Origin: Oxytricha trifallax
Lineage: Eukaryota > Ciliophora > Spirotrichea > Sporadotrichida > Oxytrichidae
Direction of reading: 5' to 3'
NCBI GenBank assembly: GCA_000711775.1
Contig: ARYC01000551.1
Span: forward strand, 1-64,000
Length of the DNA stretch: 64,000 bases
This document shows, in pieces, positions 11,488 through 25,775 of this stretch. The position numbers were made by a program, and so were the translations under genes. Every line of letters starts with the position of its first letter. Positions within the stretch are counted from its first letter, which is position 1. The notes below the pieces were generated by a model, which saw nothing but the letters and a program-made list of their open reading frames with translations, ran no database searches and was not told the origin of the DNA.

Positions 11488-13000
11488 TCACTCAAGTTAT
11501 AGTAGACCTTTAAGATATTCGACGCCAATAATTACCCTCTTACCTTCATCTTTCAATTATTTTATTAGAATCAAGTCTCTCAACAAAAAAATAATTATAA
11601 TGCTGTAATTTATCATAAAAATTATATAAAAGTATATTTTAACTTTAAAAAAATTAATCATTAATTCTTGTATAATTAAAAAGTCATTTCCTTAGTATAG
11701 CTTATCTGAATAGTGGTGATATAAGGCTATAAATGCTTTTAATCTAATTATTCTTAATAAACTATTCTGTGAGTAGAAATATAGACAAATACTATATTGT
11801 TATTTTTAAAAATTTTTATTTAAGTTTAAAAATAGACAGTCGAATTGAGTAATTAGAATTTCACGAATTAATTTAATCATATCATAAAAATGAAATAAGA
11901 AGTTAATTATTTAAAAAAATTGTTGAATTAAAATAAGGCAATATTTAGCACGAATTAATTTTAAAATATTAAAAGTTTATTTTATATTATTCTCTTTGTT
12001 GAGCAGTTAAAGTTTTTGTTAAATTTCGCTTATTTTCTATATGTCTTTGCCAAAGTAGCTATATTTTCAATAACTATGATAAAAATATGTTCATTTGCAA
12101 TTTCTATTGTTTTCTAATATTTTTGAGATAAAAATATAAAACTTAAGTTAAAACTATGATTCACTAATTTAACTTACTAAATAAAAATCAAACAATTGAA
12201 TCTAACAAGTCTAATTATCTGATCCTCTACTAGTTTAACTCACTTTTTTATCTTTATATAATGTATTTCTTTTTTTAAATTCTGCCCATTATCTAGGAGA
12301 TATATGTTTAATTTTTATAGTGGCATTTAAATTTGGAGAGAAATGAGTTAATTATTAATCAAGTGAAAAAACTATAATAAAAAAAATAATGTCCATGTTC
12401 TCAGCAATACTATAAAAGTAAGATTTTTGTCTCCTCTATATATTTGTAGATTTAGTTGTTTCCCATCCGCAATCCATGAGTTTTTTTATTTTGATTATAC
12501 TTTTTGAAAAACTATGGTGGAGTGGACATTATTTTCTCAGATATTTCAAGCAGAGAACTTCCACTTAAAACACATTCTAATAAAGTATTTCAGAAATAAT
12601 AATTAAAAATTTAATTGATACGCTAAAAATAAAAGCATAGTGATATTTTAAGATCAATTTAAATCATTTTTCGATTAGCCCAGACCTTCCATTAACTTCT
12701 TATATAAAATAATTTACTCGAATATATCCTTAGATTGTAAATTATCAAATTTTGGTAGGTTAAAATTAAAATAATATAAATATATTAAATAGGTCTAGAT
12801 CTGACATTTTTCGAGAATAAAAAAGACTGCCTAGTACGAATTGCATTTCGTTTTTCACAATAATATAATCTCAAAATATAGCTAGAATTATAGTGTAATT
12901 TTTATAAGATAAATATTCACGCTATCTGATAGATCCTCACTCTCGTCTTAATTTTAAGGTTTATCTTTGAACAGATTTAATTAATTAAAATTAATTATGT
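11488..13000 (-). CDS. Candidate MDSs of an unknown gene, C-terminal part
   Basis: The clearest blocks are 11488-11588, reading LKDEGKRVIIGVEYLKGLL and ending in TGA at 11490-11488, and about 12415-12590, reading SGSSLLEISEKIMSTPPQFF then NKKTHGLRMGNN. Short patches near 12830 (MQFVLGSLFYSRKMSDL) and 12945 (QNQDESEDLSDSV) also look coding. All lie on the minus strand, with AT-rich DNA between. They may form one gene with the blocks at 13670-15330, but no pointer joins were resolved. The 12-mer AAAATAATGTCC at 12383-12394 recurs inverted at 12524-12535, hinting at an inverted segment. Confidence 0.4.
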
Positions 13001-13669
13001 TTCATTGAATATTGCCAAAAAAATATTGTTTATCTTAGAAACTATAGAAATTAAGTTAAATTAAGATGATAACAATCAATGAAGATAGAAAAATTTAGTA
13101 AGTATACAAAAAATAGTCTGGACACATTTTTAAGCTGTATTATATATTTTACAGTACGAGTATATATTTATTATTTTTTAATTATAAAGTTTGTTTTTTT
13201 TATTATTAAATTAAATATAGGAGCAACCTTTAGTTAAGTTTATTAATTTTTGATTAATTCTCAATTTATCAAACTTAACTGCCAATAATTTGTAATTATA
13301 GTAATTTAAATATTTATTGGTTTTTTGGACAAAATTATATCTTTAAAAAAAAAACTTTTTTTTCAAAAAATAATAACCTTTGAAATGTTTATTTAAATTA
13401 TATTGAAAATTTTATTAACACTTTATTCTATAATAATATTCTTATTAAAAAGATGGTCTTGGATAAAAATGTCAAGAAAATGTAAATACATTTCTTTATT
13501 TTCCTATCTCTTGAAAAATCCAGATGTCATTTTGAATTAGGAGAGATAGTAAAAATTTAATTCGGGATTTATAATTTATTATTAAAAAAGAAAAATTTAA
13601 AATAATTTGTTAAGTTTACTTCCTACAATAAATAATAAATACTATAATATTAAAGTATTTTTATTAATT

Positions 13670-15330
13670 TATTATAATTTTTCTTAGGACAACCTTGACA
13701 ATAACATCGAGCCTTTCTTTATTCAATTCAATCTACTTTTTATAGAATTTAGTGAATCCAAACATAGGCTTAGGAATTCTATTTTTCTGAGATTATTTTT
13801 TAGATGATTCTTGCTTGAAATATTGATCTATAATTTTTATTTATAAATCCCTTAAAAAACTATATATAATTTATATAAATCTATCACATTGCGATACTAT
13901 TATTTTATAATCTCTAAATCCTAAGATGATTGAAAATTTTATAATGTTTAGTTTTAGTTTAGATCTTACTTTAAATTAGAATATATATACATAAATTTCT
14001 TATAATAAATTAAATATATAATCTGATTGCTATTGAATAAATTAATGAAATAGTTGAAATATATAGTATTAATTAAAAAATTACATTTTATTAAAGTATT
14101 TGTAATACTCAGGAGGTTAGTCGTGAATTAAATAAATAAAATATTAATATTTATGTGAGGAGATTAGATTAAGATAAGATTTAAAGCGCAACTTTATTAT
14201 TCGATGCAAGATGGTGATTTTAAAAATTGCTTATATATTAATTTATAGAAAATAATAATTTTAGAAAAATCCATTATATTAAATTCAGGATCAAATAAAT
14301 TTTCAATGCAAGTATTTTAAAATTAAAATAATATTATAAATTGAGAAAAAATTCATTATTTTCTTAAAAATTCATATAAAATTTCATTTATAATATTCAT
14401 TCAACGAATCTATTCAAATTATTAAATGAGAGCTTGAGCTAAAAATAAGTTATACTCAGTTAACTTTTATGAGAATATCATTAAAGTTTTTATTGTTATT
14501 AAATTACTTGTAAATTTATACAATTTAATTAAAATTAAAATTTCCTTTAAATTATATAATTTTTATTTAGTATTCTCAAAATACTTAAATTTCATAATAA
14601 AATAATTTCTTAAATATTTATTTATAGATTGTTACAGCTCCATTTTTTCTGATTTCATCTTAAAGTTAATCAATAAAAGTATTTGATATAAATAAATTAA
14701 AAAATTATTAATCTTTTCAATATTTGCAGGGTATAAGTTTTGATAATTATTTCCAAGCTCATTCTCACAATTTTTTAGATGTAAAAAATGATCAAATCTT
14801 ATGATTTTTTAAAATTATTTTATAAGCTTATATTAAATAATTGCATAGTTTATATTAAATAATTACATGTATAGCTTAAGATTTAAACGAATCTGCGACA
14901 AAAGAAAAATTTTTATTAGCTATAAGGTCTGAATTTTTTAACATATTTTTAGTTGATATGCTAAATCCATCGCAATATTTTAATTCTAAAATTATATTAA
15001 AGATTTCAATATTTTTAAAAAATAATTTTGATTCTCAATAATTTACATAATATGTGAGAAGTGCCGAATCTTCAGTTTGAAAATCGACTTCTTGATCTAC
15101 TATTGTATCAGAAATTTAAAAATGTACAATAATAAAATTATTTTAATTTTGAGGCCTGGACAGGTTTCTTAGAAATCTCTAAGGAATAATCTTGGAGAGC
15201 ATATTTACAAATATAAATTAATATATGAAAAGAGACTTTTATTATAAAATAAAAGCAGACTTAGTATTCTTCTTGATCGTTAATGTATTGGCAATGGCTA
15301 ACATCAAAAATTCTGAAAAGAGCTGAGGAA
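13670..15330 (-). CDS. Candidate MDSs of an unknown gene, upstream part
   Basis: Minus-strand blocks: about 15130-15330 (DSSALFRIFDVSHCQYINDQ, later YALQDYSLEISKKPVQASK), about 15045-15120 (ISDTIVDQEVDFQTEDSALL) and about 13670-13800 (IPKPMFGFTKFYKKQIELN then KERLDVIVKVVL). A TTTTA word near 15125-15145 could join the first two in frame as a very short IES. The compositions are ordinary and no low-complexity bias explains them. The family is not recognised, and continuity with the 11.5-13.0 kb blocks is inferred from strand and position. Confidence 0.4.
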
Positions 15331-16047
15331 TCCAAAAAAATATAAACTATCAATTAATTAATAAAATGAAATATAACATCCTCTTGAAGATTGTTATCTT
15401 TATAATAATTAATTTGAATAAATCATTAAATTTATATTCATAGAATAAAGTAAATATTTAAATTCCTCTATATAAGAATATTTTTTAATATCTTGATTCA
15501 AATATTTTATCATCTATCTATTATATTGCTTGCTATTCACATATACTTATGTCATAAATAATGGAATTCTAAAGTAATTGTTATAAAAAGAGAAAAAAGT
15601 AAAAATAAATTGAGTGCGGATTAAAACTTAAATAAACATAAAATATCAACAATTTTTGAGTTTACTGATGCTATATATAGTTACATACGAATTATGTATT
15701 ATCAATATTTAGTATAAAATAAAATGTTTAAAACCCATTATATATTATTTTATTATAAAGGGATATTTTAATAAATGACAGCTAAAAATTCATATTTGAT
15801 TTCTAATAAATTTAATGTATTGATGTATTAAATATATTTCAAAGCTCTAAATAAAAAGGAAATATTTTTTAAAATAATAAATTTCTCAATACAAGGTTTT
15901 ATTGATTTCTAATGGGGATTTATTATATTTTATTATTATCCACCTACCGAAATATCAAATTTAGAAAATGAATATATATAAAAGCCTACTTAAAGCTATA
16001 GGAGGAAAAAATAAAATGTTAGAAAAATTAAAATTCAGTAATTATTA

Positions 16048-16463
16048 TTGTAGGAATACATTTGATTTGGGAAAAATATTTATAATTAATAAATTAAATA
16101 ATTAAACTCGTGGCAGTTAACTTTCTTGAAACCTGGACAATATGGTACTTGCTCGATAGAGAATTCAAAATTAGCTTGACTCTACTATAGGCGGTACCCC
16201 TCTATCGCATTCCCAGAGTGAGATAACTCGACTTTAATTTTTAGTGATTTGTTTAGTTGATTTTTTGCCCAAATTAAAGTCGAGTTATCTCACTCTGGGA
16301 ATGCGATAGAGGGGTACCGACAATAGTAGAGTCAAGCTAATTTTGAATTCTCTATCGAGCAAGTACCATATTGTCCAGGTTTCAAGAAAGTTAACTGCCA
16401 CGAGTTTAATTATTTAATTTATTAATTATAAATATTTTTCCCAAATCAAATGTATTCCCACAA
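16048..16463. mobile_element. Fold-back MITE, TTGTAGGAATAC family (second copy)
   Basis: This 416-bp element has arms of about 185-190 bp and a short central loop. It starts TTGTAGGAATAC and ends GTATTCCCACAA, with TA flanks at 16046-16047 and 16464-16465. The inner words GTGGCAGTTAA and GATAGAGAATTCAAAATTAG are shared with the element at 10982-11381, but much of the rest of the arms differs. The two copies are therefore related but not recent duplicates. Confidence 0.9.
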
Positions 16464-19400
16464 TAATAATATAATGAATTAGCATTATTAGTCGACTATG
16501 TAACTCTTCATTAATATTAATATTTTTTAATTTATAGAAAATTTCTCGATTATGTAAATTACTCCCAACCTTATCATTTGTAGAGATACTTAAATCTTAA
16601 AATTATAATGCCTTCTTCTCCCTGTTTTAAATATACTAATATAATTCAAATTATGATTATTAAAGTTTTTAATAATACAATATAAAAATTATAAGTTTCT
16701 ATTAAATGCTTTCTATAATAAAAATACATTTTGTTGCTTAGATTAAAGTCATTTATGAAAAAATAAACTATCGAATTATATATAAAATAAAGAAATTTTA
16801 TGATATAAATTTATATTTATAAAATATATAAGTTTGATTTTTACATAGAAATATTTGATATGTCTACTTTAATTATATAAGTTTATTGAAATTTTCATTA
16901 CAATTTATTTAAGGAATTAATTTGATATAATCCCATATCTTATGTTAGAATAGAAATTAATATTAAAAAAATTAATTTAAAAAAATGTTATTATTATTGG
17001 TCGAAATGAAAATAGCGAAACTAAAATTAAAAAATTTCACACTTTATATGTCTATTTTATTGAGATAATTCATTTAAATGTAGTACAAACATTAATAATA
17101 TAATTCAATAATAATTTAGTTTCGATTTAAAATTATATTTCATAGTCTATACATCTCTCTCAAATTATTATCCAGGTTTTATTAACAATATGTTTAACAA
17201 TATATTAAAATTTAATTGATACTTTTTTTATTATAAAAAATATTCTCCCATTTAAATTTATAATTATTTGAAAAATTTAAAAGAAGTTATTTGACAACAA
17301 TTTATAAAGAGACATATATAATAATATAATAATCTATATTTATATGCCACTGTGATTTGACTATTAAGGTAAAATATATGAAAAGCAAGAAGATTATAAA
17401 AATAATTGTTTCAATTAAATAAGTAATGGAAATATATTGATTTTAATATTTCATTTTTGGGTATTAATAATTTTCAGATTGACAATGATTTCAAGATATT
17501 ATATTGTTAGGGATTAAGATTCCCCGAAATATATCTCAGCAAAATTAATCATTCTGAGCTTATATTGACATGCCTAAAGTAATGCATTTATATCATTTTA
17601 ATCCTTATTTGAAAATAAAATGATTGATTAATGTAAATGGCAAATTTTATATAGAAAAAAATTACTTTTCTAATGCCTTTCCGAACCCTATATAGATTTT
17701 TATATTTAAAAAATCGATTTAGTACTTCAATTTGCTAATTTTATTTTACTTATTAAATATGCTCAAATTCAAGGTTTATTATAATCCTAGTTTAGTTATT
17801 TATAAACACCATGATAAAACTAATAATTTTAATTTTTATGAAAATTTTCAGAAATAAGTTTCTAAACAAGAGCTATTTTAGTTTTAATAAATTATAATAT
17901 TCTAAAAATTAAAACAATTATGAATAGCAAAAATTGATTAATCAACAGAAAAACTTAAACAGCTTAATTAAAATAATATATATTTCTTATAATGGGAACT
18001 ACAATGGATAAATTTACGATAAGATAACTAGGAATTTCTGGATTCAAACTAAATAGTATTCAAAAATGTGGTAAAAAGCTATCTCTAATATAAAACATTT
18101 AAAAATAATAAATTATAATCAATATGTGCAATAACTTAAGAAAATATCTTCGAGTTATAATCTCATTATAAGATAACAAAAACATAATAAAAAAAGGTTA
18201 AATCATATTGTAGATCCTTTTAGACATATTGATTTTGCCAGAATTTAAATCACTATAATCAAATACTTTTTATGCAAAATATCAATTCAGAGATTATCAT
18301 GCCCTAAATTCCTTAAAAGAGTATAATTTTTTTATCATTCCAACTATAATACAATTATCAAAATCAATGTTTAAAAAGATTTATTTAAACTTAAAAATTT
18401 ACCTTATTATTTTGACTTAACTTATTATGAACTTTTTTTCGAAGGTGCCCTCGTATAAATTAAATCCTTAGCATAATTTCGAACACCAATACAAAATATC
18501 ATGATATTTAAAAATTTAAACTACAAATGTTTATCAAAATAGAGCTTTAAATTAAAAATATTTAGAATTTCAAGATGATTGAAATTTAAGTCAAGTTATC
18601 ATGAAAGTTATATATTTAACCAAATACGTTACAATAATATAACATCTCATATTTATTTATAATTTTATAAAACATTATCTTGTATTATTTATTTTAAGGC
18701 TGATTAGTATATCAATTTAAAATAAATTTAGTTTATTCTCTAAGAGTCAATAAATTTAGAAAGAATATTGCTGTTTGTTCCAAAATCTCCTAATTAATTA
18801 AAATAAATTAATATTACTGTATTTAAAAATAATTGAATTAATTTCAGACTATTATTAATATTTTTTATTTAATTATATATGATATTTAAAAATATCTGTA
18901 CTTCTCTATTAAGAAAAATTGGATTGATTATAATCTTAAATTTATTAAGATGAATTAATTTTTTTAATTATTTTCCAGAATATTATAATTAAATTAAAAT
19001 GTTTTTAGTTATAAGTAAAAGTATATGAATCATTCAAATTATGAAAAGAGAAACTATTATTAGTTGAAGACTATTAATAACTTTAAATATCTTGTTTTTA
19101 TTCATATTTTTATAAATAATATTAATTTCTCATAAATTAATTTTAACAATAGTCATAAATAAAATGAGAAGAAAAAAAAATATTGTAATAAAATTATATT
19201 AAAATGAGAAAATGAAACAAACAATTTTTCTTTTTATAATAAAATTATTAAAATTTAATTCTTGTATTTATTGATATTTTACTATTTTAATAAAATCTTT
19301 CGATAATTTTATATTAAAAATAAATAAGATAATTGATTAACGCTGAAAATAAAATAATTTCCATTAGATTATAGAATGATAGATTAATTTATAATTTACA

Positions 19401-20510
19401 AATTCGATATTCTAAGAAGATTATGTCTCATATTTTGCTATGTCAATTATATTTTTTACTTTTTTAGTAAAATTGAATTTAAATTCAAAATTTATGATTA
19501 TTCTGAAATTTTTGATTATTTATAATATAATAATCTTATCCGTATCATAATTGTATTTGTATAAAAGGTATAATCAAGATTTATAATGAAAATCTAGGTA
19601 TTTCTGTATTTATTTAAGAGATGATGGTTTGTTTAAAAAATAAGAATTATCTTGTATGAAAAGTGATCTGAAAAAAGTGAATACAAAATTATTTTAGTTA
19701 TTAATGAATAAGTGATGCTATTATTTTAAATATTATTGATAATTACATCTAAATCAATGGCTTTTTCTAACAAAAATGCATTTCACGAATAATTTACAAA
19801 TAAAATGTTCACAAAAATGAAATACTATTTTTTTAAATGTACAAATATTTTATGTTAGACAGTAAGATTCTCACCTTATTACTAATTTATAAAATTTTGG
19901 GGTTGGAGAATTTTTAATCTAATATATGCATTATCCATTTGAATTCTAATTAATGAAATTGAATTTAAAGAGTTATTATATAATTTGATATGTAAAAACT
20001 GTATTAACATTAAAAGTAAGAGAAAATGAAAAAGTATTATAAATATCATTAATCGATTGTTTCTTCTATGATTAAAGCATTTATTTATTTTTCTTGCTCA
20101 TTTTAGGATTATTATTTGAAAAATTTATGATAATTATTAGAATCTTTTTGTAGAGTATTCGAGTTAGTATTATTTAAAAAATATATTTAATTATTTAATC
20201 AACAATACTTTCTATTAATATTTCATCAGATATAAATGTTATACTTTTTTTTGTATAATATCATTTTTTATTTATTTAAAGAGACTTTTCAACAATATTA
20301 TTTTACTCATTATTAATTTATTCGCTAGATAGAAATATATCATCTGTTCTCAAAGAATCATTGTCATCCTTATCTTTATATATATATTTTTATTTGTATT
20401 TATATAAAAATAAAACAATGAAGTCTTTTTTTAAATTCATTTTTAATAGAGATAAATATATTACAATAATTATAAATAATTATCAGAGTTACTTTATGAT
20501 TGAGAAATTT
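16464..20510. other. AT-rich DNA with one small candidate MDS
   Basis: Almost all of this stretch is AT-rich and shows no coding character. The exception is about 18400-18510 on the minus strand, where a frame reads MIFCIGVRNYAKDLIY then TRAPSKKSSQQV. A weaker patch lies near 16570-16640. No pointers or neighbours let me place them in a gene. Confidence 0.45.
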
Positions 20511-20519
20511 AATCATTAA

Positions 20520-21560
20520 ATGATAATTTAAAGCTATTTACTCTTCTATAAACCACCTTGAATTACTCGTTTCGAAGACTATAACATAATTTATAGGCAT
20601 TATTTACAAAATAATTGATGTAAAAATAATAATGCAAAACATTTCACAATAAATTAAGAAATATTAGAATAATTACAATTATATAGTAATAGCATTATTA
20701 TACCAATTGCTCTGATAATTTTTACTCTACGCAGTGCATAGAGTGAGAGGCCATTTGCTATGAGCGTCAATGCCCCAAATATCTTTAGATATTTCTATAT
20801 GTATTACATCTTTAACTGCCCCTCAGTATTAAATTAAAATTTATTTAATCCTTCTTGAGATTATTTAATAGCATTGTTAATTATTATAAACCTGGATAAA
20901 ATATATTAAAATTAAAGTATAAGTAGGCCTCATTAAAAGCATTTAAGTGGTTTCTCTGATTGTTATGACATTACGCATTTCTTGCAGTACTTCTTAATAG
21001 ATGTATTATATGCCAAAAGCGAAGTATCTAAATATTGATATATAAAATATCTAACTATAAGCTTACAATATACAAGAGAAAAGCATTAAGCTAAAAATAG
21101 TATGATTTAAATATAGATAATTATACTTTATGATAAAGAATTTTGGAGTTATTTAAATATGAAAAAATTATCACAGTCAAAAACTATGTAATATAAATCA
21201 TAAAATTTCCTATTATTTAAATAATTGCAGTCTTAATGCTTTTAATAATAGAGTATGTTCCAATGACTAATATGCAAATACTTTGAAATATTTCTGGGAA
21301 ATTTATTCCATCAATCTGCCTTCTAGGGGAATTCAATGCCACTATATTCAATGCAAGAATTAACAAAAAGTTAAAAGGCATTAGAATTAAAGCAAATTTC
21401 TTCCAGTGATGCTCTAAATTACGATATTTCTACAGATTATTTATTTCTTTCTTTTCTTTGGAAATTTATTAGACGTTTTCTTTTACTTAAATCTGTTATT
21501 ATAAAGTACAAATATATAAATATCACTCTTTCATTTTTCTTTGAATCAAGCGAATTAATT
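20520..21560 (-). CDS. Small multi-pass membrane protein, three or more MDSs
   Basis: Block 1 (about 21252-21560) reads YRNLEHHWKKFALILMPFN, a hydrophobic helix, then INFPEIFQSICILVIGTY. Pointer ATACT (minus strand of 21252-21256 and 21023-21027) joins it in frame to FAFGIQYIYQEVLQEMRN in block 2 (20916-21027). A second ATACT pair (20916-20920 and 20825-20829) joins MRPTYT to EGQLKMQYIQKYLKIFGA in block 3, which continues with LTLIANGLSLYALRRVKII and more hydrophobic sequence. A possible C-terminal piece ends in TGA near 20518. At least three membrane segments are visible. No family is recognised, and the N-terminus is not placed. Both junctions use the same 5-bp pointer. Confidence 0.65.
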
Positions 21561-22006
21561 ATATAATTAAATATAAGTTCAGTTTATATAGGTATATATA
21601 ATTATTATTTGATTTAATTTATAAATTCATTTTTTATTAATTTAACATTCTCATACTATTACAAGTTTAACAGCTTATTAGTTTATTGTTCATCTTTCAT
21701 AGATATTTATTTGTTTTCTTATTGCAATTAACTTTAATTATATTGTAGATCTTCGATTAAGATTGCATTTTTTGATATTCGAGAATTATTCATTTTTTAA
21801 ACTAACAATAATTTCTATTTTGATTATTTTTTTATTAAATATTATATACAAAAGACTTATAATTAACCTATAAAAAAATGCTGTCATTAAACACATGAAA
21901 CATTATAAAAAGTACACTTTAAATAATTGAATATTACAATTTTATTAAGGAAATAAAATGGGAAATGCTTCTAACATTATTTATCAGTTACAACAATATA
22001 AATATA

Positions 22007-25000
22007 TCATAAACTCATATACTAGAACAAGTCCTGTCTCGTTATTATTCCCTCTAAATGACCATTACTCTCATTTATTACGATTAACTGACGAAGCTGC
22101 ATTAATTTAAAAACATTCATAATTTTTGTGAACTCATATTAAAAAAACATATACATTTATATATATTAGATGAGGATAAATTATATAAATTATATAATTA
22201 AATTGTGAACTTATCTTGGAGACATACTGTATAGGGTCTATCGATCATATAAGGCCTTAAATCTAAAGTTTTCTCTAAATTAAAATATAAAATTTAATAA
22301 GTTTTTATATTTAATTAAAAATGGAAATTGTCATTGGCGATGTCAAGGACGTCATGAATATTTTTCTAATTAGATTTGAAATCCTAATTCAGCTCCCACC
22401 ACTTAATTTTGTCTTCTTACAAGGGAAATTTATTGAAGTCTGTATTGTCTTGATACTCAGAGCGATTTATTCTTTAAAGCAGGTCTTCGTCATGTACCAT
22501 TAATAAATCTTAACCTTAATCAGTCTTATCCAGTTCCATATATTCAATTATATAAAATATCTAGGATTTAGGAGGATTATTGATTATGCCAAATAATTTT
22601 ACAATATGCTCCTTTATAGAAATTTAAAATAATATTGCTCATCGTCATCATCAGCCACATTGTTATTTATGCTTTATAGTGTACTTAAATTTTTATCTTA
22701 GTTATTTTTCTATAAATTCCCTTCAAAATCAGCTACCTTTGACTCTCTCACATTAGTTATACTCTCTTCTGGATCATACATTCAATAAATCTGAATATAT
22801 AAACATAACTAAACTTTGCAAATTCTATTTTAACTATAGGGATTCCATTTAAATGAAAATTTTTATAAACTTTATAAATAATTTATAAGATCATACCATG
22901 CTTCTTTTTGAATAAGAGTGACAAGGACATCCCTCTCAATCAGACCTACTACTCTACCCACTCCATTCACGACTGGAAACCCGTTGAATCTAGTCGAAGT
23001 CAATTGATAAACTACCTCCTTTATATTTACTATGAAGTTGAAGTGCCGAGCTGGCGATGACATCACTTATTTTGCCAGTTTAAATTAAATATTAATTAAA
23101 TAGCATTCGATAATATATAAAATTTGAGGGTGATAATTATTTAATTTTTCAAGGCTTTATGATATAAATTACTTCAATACACTTATATTTATATATTATA
23201 TACATATTTATAAAAATATATATATTTACAAGATTTCCCCAGTTTGTTTCTGTTCTATTTGGGTATATTCTTAGTGAGCAAGGGTATATTTTTGCTTCTA
23301 AGTGCACTCAAGTATATGGATTTATTAATAAGCAGTGTACCCGAGCCATAGGAGATAAACAAAGTGAAGATTATAGGTAGAAATATGTCAACTGATGAGG
23401 TAGTCTCTAACATAATTACTGCCAATGAATATGTCATTCTAGTTGATCCAGCTAAAACTGCACAAAAATTACAATTTATATAGATAATAATCATAATATA
23501 CTGCAGTTGCACCAAGAGTAGCGAAAGTAGCAGCTTTTATATGATTGTCTTCTTCAAAGGTGAATATTTTATAATGCAGGTGAAAATACATGTGACCCAG
23601 GCCACATCCAATTAAAATGCAGGGGATAAATATGCCCAGGGGTGCAGCTACTCCTGAGGTTATGCATAGAAATATATTACACTTGAATTTAATAATTATT
23701 AGTGAAATATAAACCAGAGAATTGTGAAAATAGCAGCGTTTTCCAATAAAATTTCTCTCTGATCACTCATAAACACAAATATAAATAATATCTTTGATTT
23801 TCTTTAGTATAAATAATTATGAATTAAAGGAATAAACGTTTTGATAGTATTGGATTGGTTTTCGAACAATAAAGTGGCTAAACGATCGAAAGTGCCATCT
23901 TTGCATAAGAATTACCTTGAAGGTACATTTTCCTTATTAACTTAACAGTAATTAGTATCATCATTAGGATCAATTAATTTAATTTTATTCCTTTATATAA
24001 TACAATAATATTTTAATTTATTAAAAAATGAAATATCCTTATACTATTTTTTCTCTGGTTAATAATAAAATAAGATTATATTACTGATCAGTGCTAGTAT
24101 TGTACCGCAAATAAGCAGCAATATAGAACACTGAACTCGTCAAAACAGCCAAAAACAGTGCTTCACTAATTTTCATCCACTTCTGCTTCAAAAACCTCTT
24201 TCTGAAATAGTTTATTTTATTGTTAATGCGAATAAAGAAAGCGCCTATTAGTCCCCCTGAAACCCCTATAATAAGTGCTGCGACTAAACTGTCCATTGTT
24301 ACTTCTTTCTGAGATGCTCCTAATTTCACAATTTCTGCACTGGATACATAGATAAACTTCAATTAATTGTTGCAGAATACACGATAAATTTTTATCGAAA
24401 GCGTCAATCATGATAAATAAAAAAGTATAAGACAAAAAGAATATAATTAAGATATATAAGAGTACTTGTAAAAAAATGAAAACATAATTAAAAAACAACT
24501 TTGCCAACTTTCAAATAACTTTCATTAATATCTCCTACAGAATGCCAGAATTATTTTTAGTGTACTTTTAATCTCCATATTCGTAGTCTACTTCCAAGTA
24601 TACAGCTAGCTACTCTTACTGTGTGTGTTTACCTCTAAAAATTAAAAATATTAGATATGTTTAATTTGTAATATTCTTATTATCTTATATTTTTCTTTTA
24701 ATTAATCATGAATATAAGTTTAGGGTATTTGTTATCATAAAGTTGCTTAAGCACACTAAGAACGAAAGTACTGATTGTGCTTGCGAAGAATACTTTCCAA
24801 GTTAGTGAGAAACTCCAAAATGTGTTGGGCTTTGAGAGTTCATAGGCGAATAGAGAACCACCGATTGGGGCACCAAAGGCTGCTGCTACCCCTGCTGCAG
24901 TACCTACCGCCATAAGTTTTCTCTTCTCAAAGTCATTTCTGAAGTATTTAGTAATTTATTTCATAAAACGATATAATCAAACAAGTCTATTGATTTATTA

Positions 25001-25775
25001 ATATTTTAAAGAAAATCATCAATTTTTCTTAAGAAATTTAGTAAAAGGAATGGGGAGATAAGCACTTGCATAGCCTACAATACTACCAATATGCACTAGT
25101 GGGCCTTCTTTACCCCCACAAAGTCCACCAGCAACCCCAAAAGCCACTCCAATTGACTTAACTGCAAGTGTCTTGAGGCAAATGTAGTCTGGATACGATA
25201 CTCCGTTTAAGATACCCATGGCTTCAGCAACTCCTGATCCTATCGCAGCTGATGCCACATAAACAGACAGCAATCAATACAATTTATGAATGCATCATAT
25301 ATCCTCTAATAGAGTATAAATCTAAAAAATATGATAGAATTATGCAATGATTGAATGATGCGACTGCAATGAAAGCAGCACTAATTAATACTAAAACTAG
25401 CCATCCTAATCCAACACTACTTGACCTTGCTACTTTCTCTGTTCCCCACCATCTCAATCATAATATTTATTGTTTTGCATTTATAATAATGCTTGGTCTT
25501 TATTATTTTCTATATTATTAATTCATCATAACTTGTATACAAAAAATACATGAAATTAAATATATTTATAATTAATGAATGCTACTAGCTCAGAAGCAGT
25601 AATATCAATCAAGAAAGCGATGGTTCCCATCAAAAGTCCAATAATGAAGCATAAACACCACAGATAAGCCTGTACTTTATTCCCAGTAGGCCGCTTCCCA
25701 TATAAATTGCCAGTTACTCGCTGGATGTCAAGAGAGTCCTTTTATTTGAAATCATTGTCCAGGCGAGGGTATACT
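22007..25775 (-). CDS. CLC-family chloride channel / transporter with two CBS domains
   Basis: This is a membrane chloride channel or Cl-/H+ exchanger. The blocks lie in collinear minus-strand order. The N-terminal YPRLDNDFKQKDSLD (25700-25775) precedes the first helix. The selectivity region is GSGVAEAMG with GKEGPLVHIG, which keeps the gating glutamate (25019-25268). Next come GVAAAFGAPIGGSLF (about 24860), GGLIGAFFIRINNK (about 24240) and GIFIP (about 23630). ATLGATA joins VLAGSTRMTYSLAVIM by pointer TGCAGT (minus strand of 23500-23505 and 23457-23462). CBS domain 1 is at about 22890-23075 (NGFPVVNGVGRVVGLIERD). An acidic Q-rich linker occupies about 22325-22775. CBS domain 2 (LRQLIVINESNGHLEGIITR) ends at TGA 22009-22007. 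At least ten blocks are visible and most junctions are unresolved. The start codon is not found; it may be in a short MDS above 25775. Confidence 0.92.

Noticed and set aside
22321-22503. Plus-strand open frame of 60 codons
   Set aside because: The opposite strand carries the Q-rich linker of the CLC protein here.
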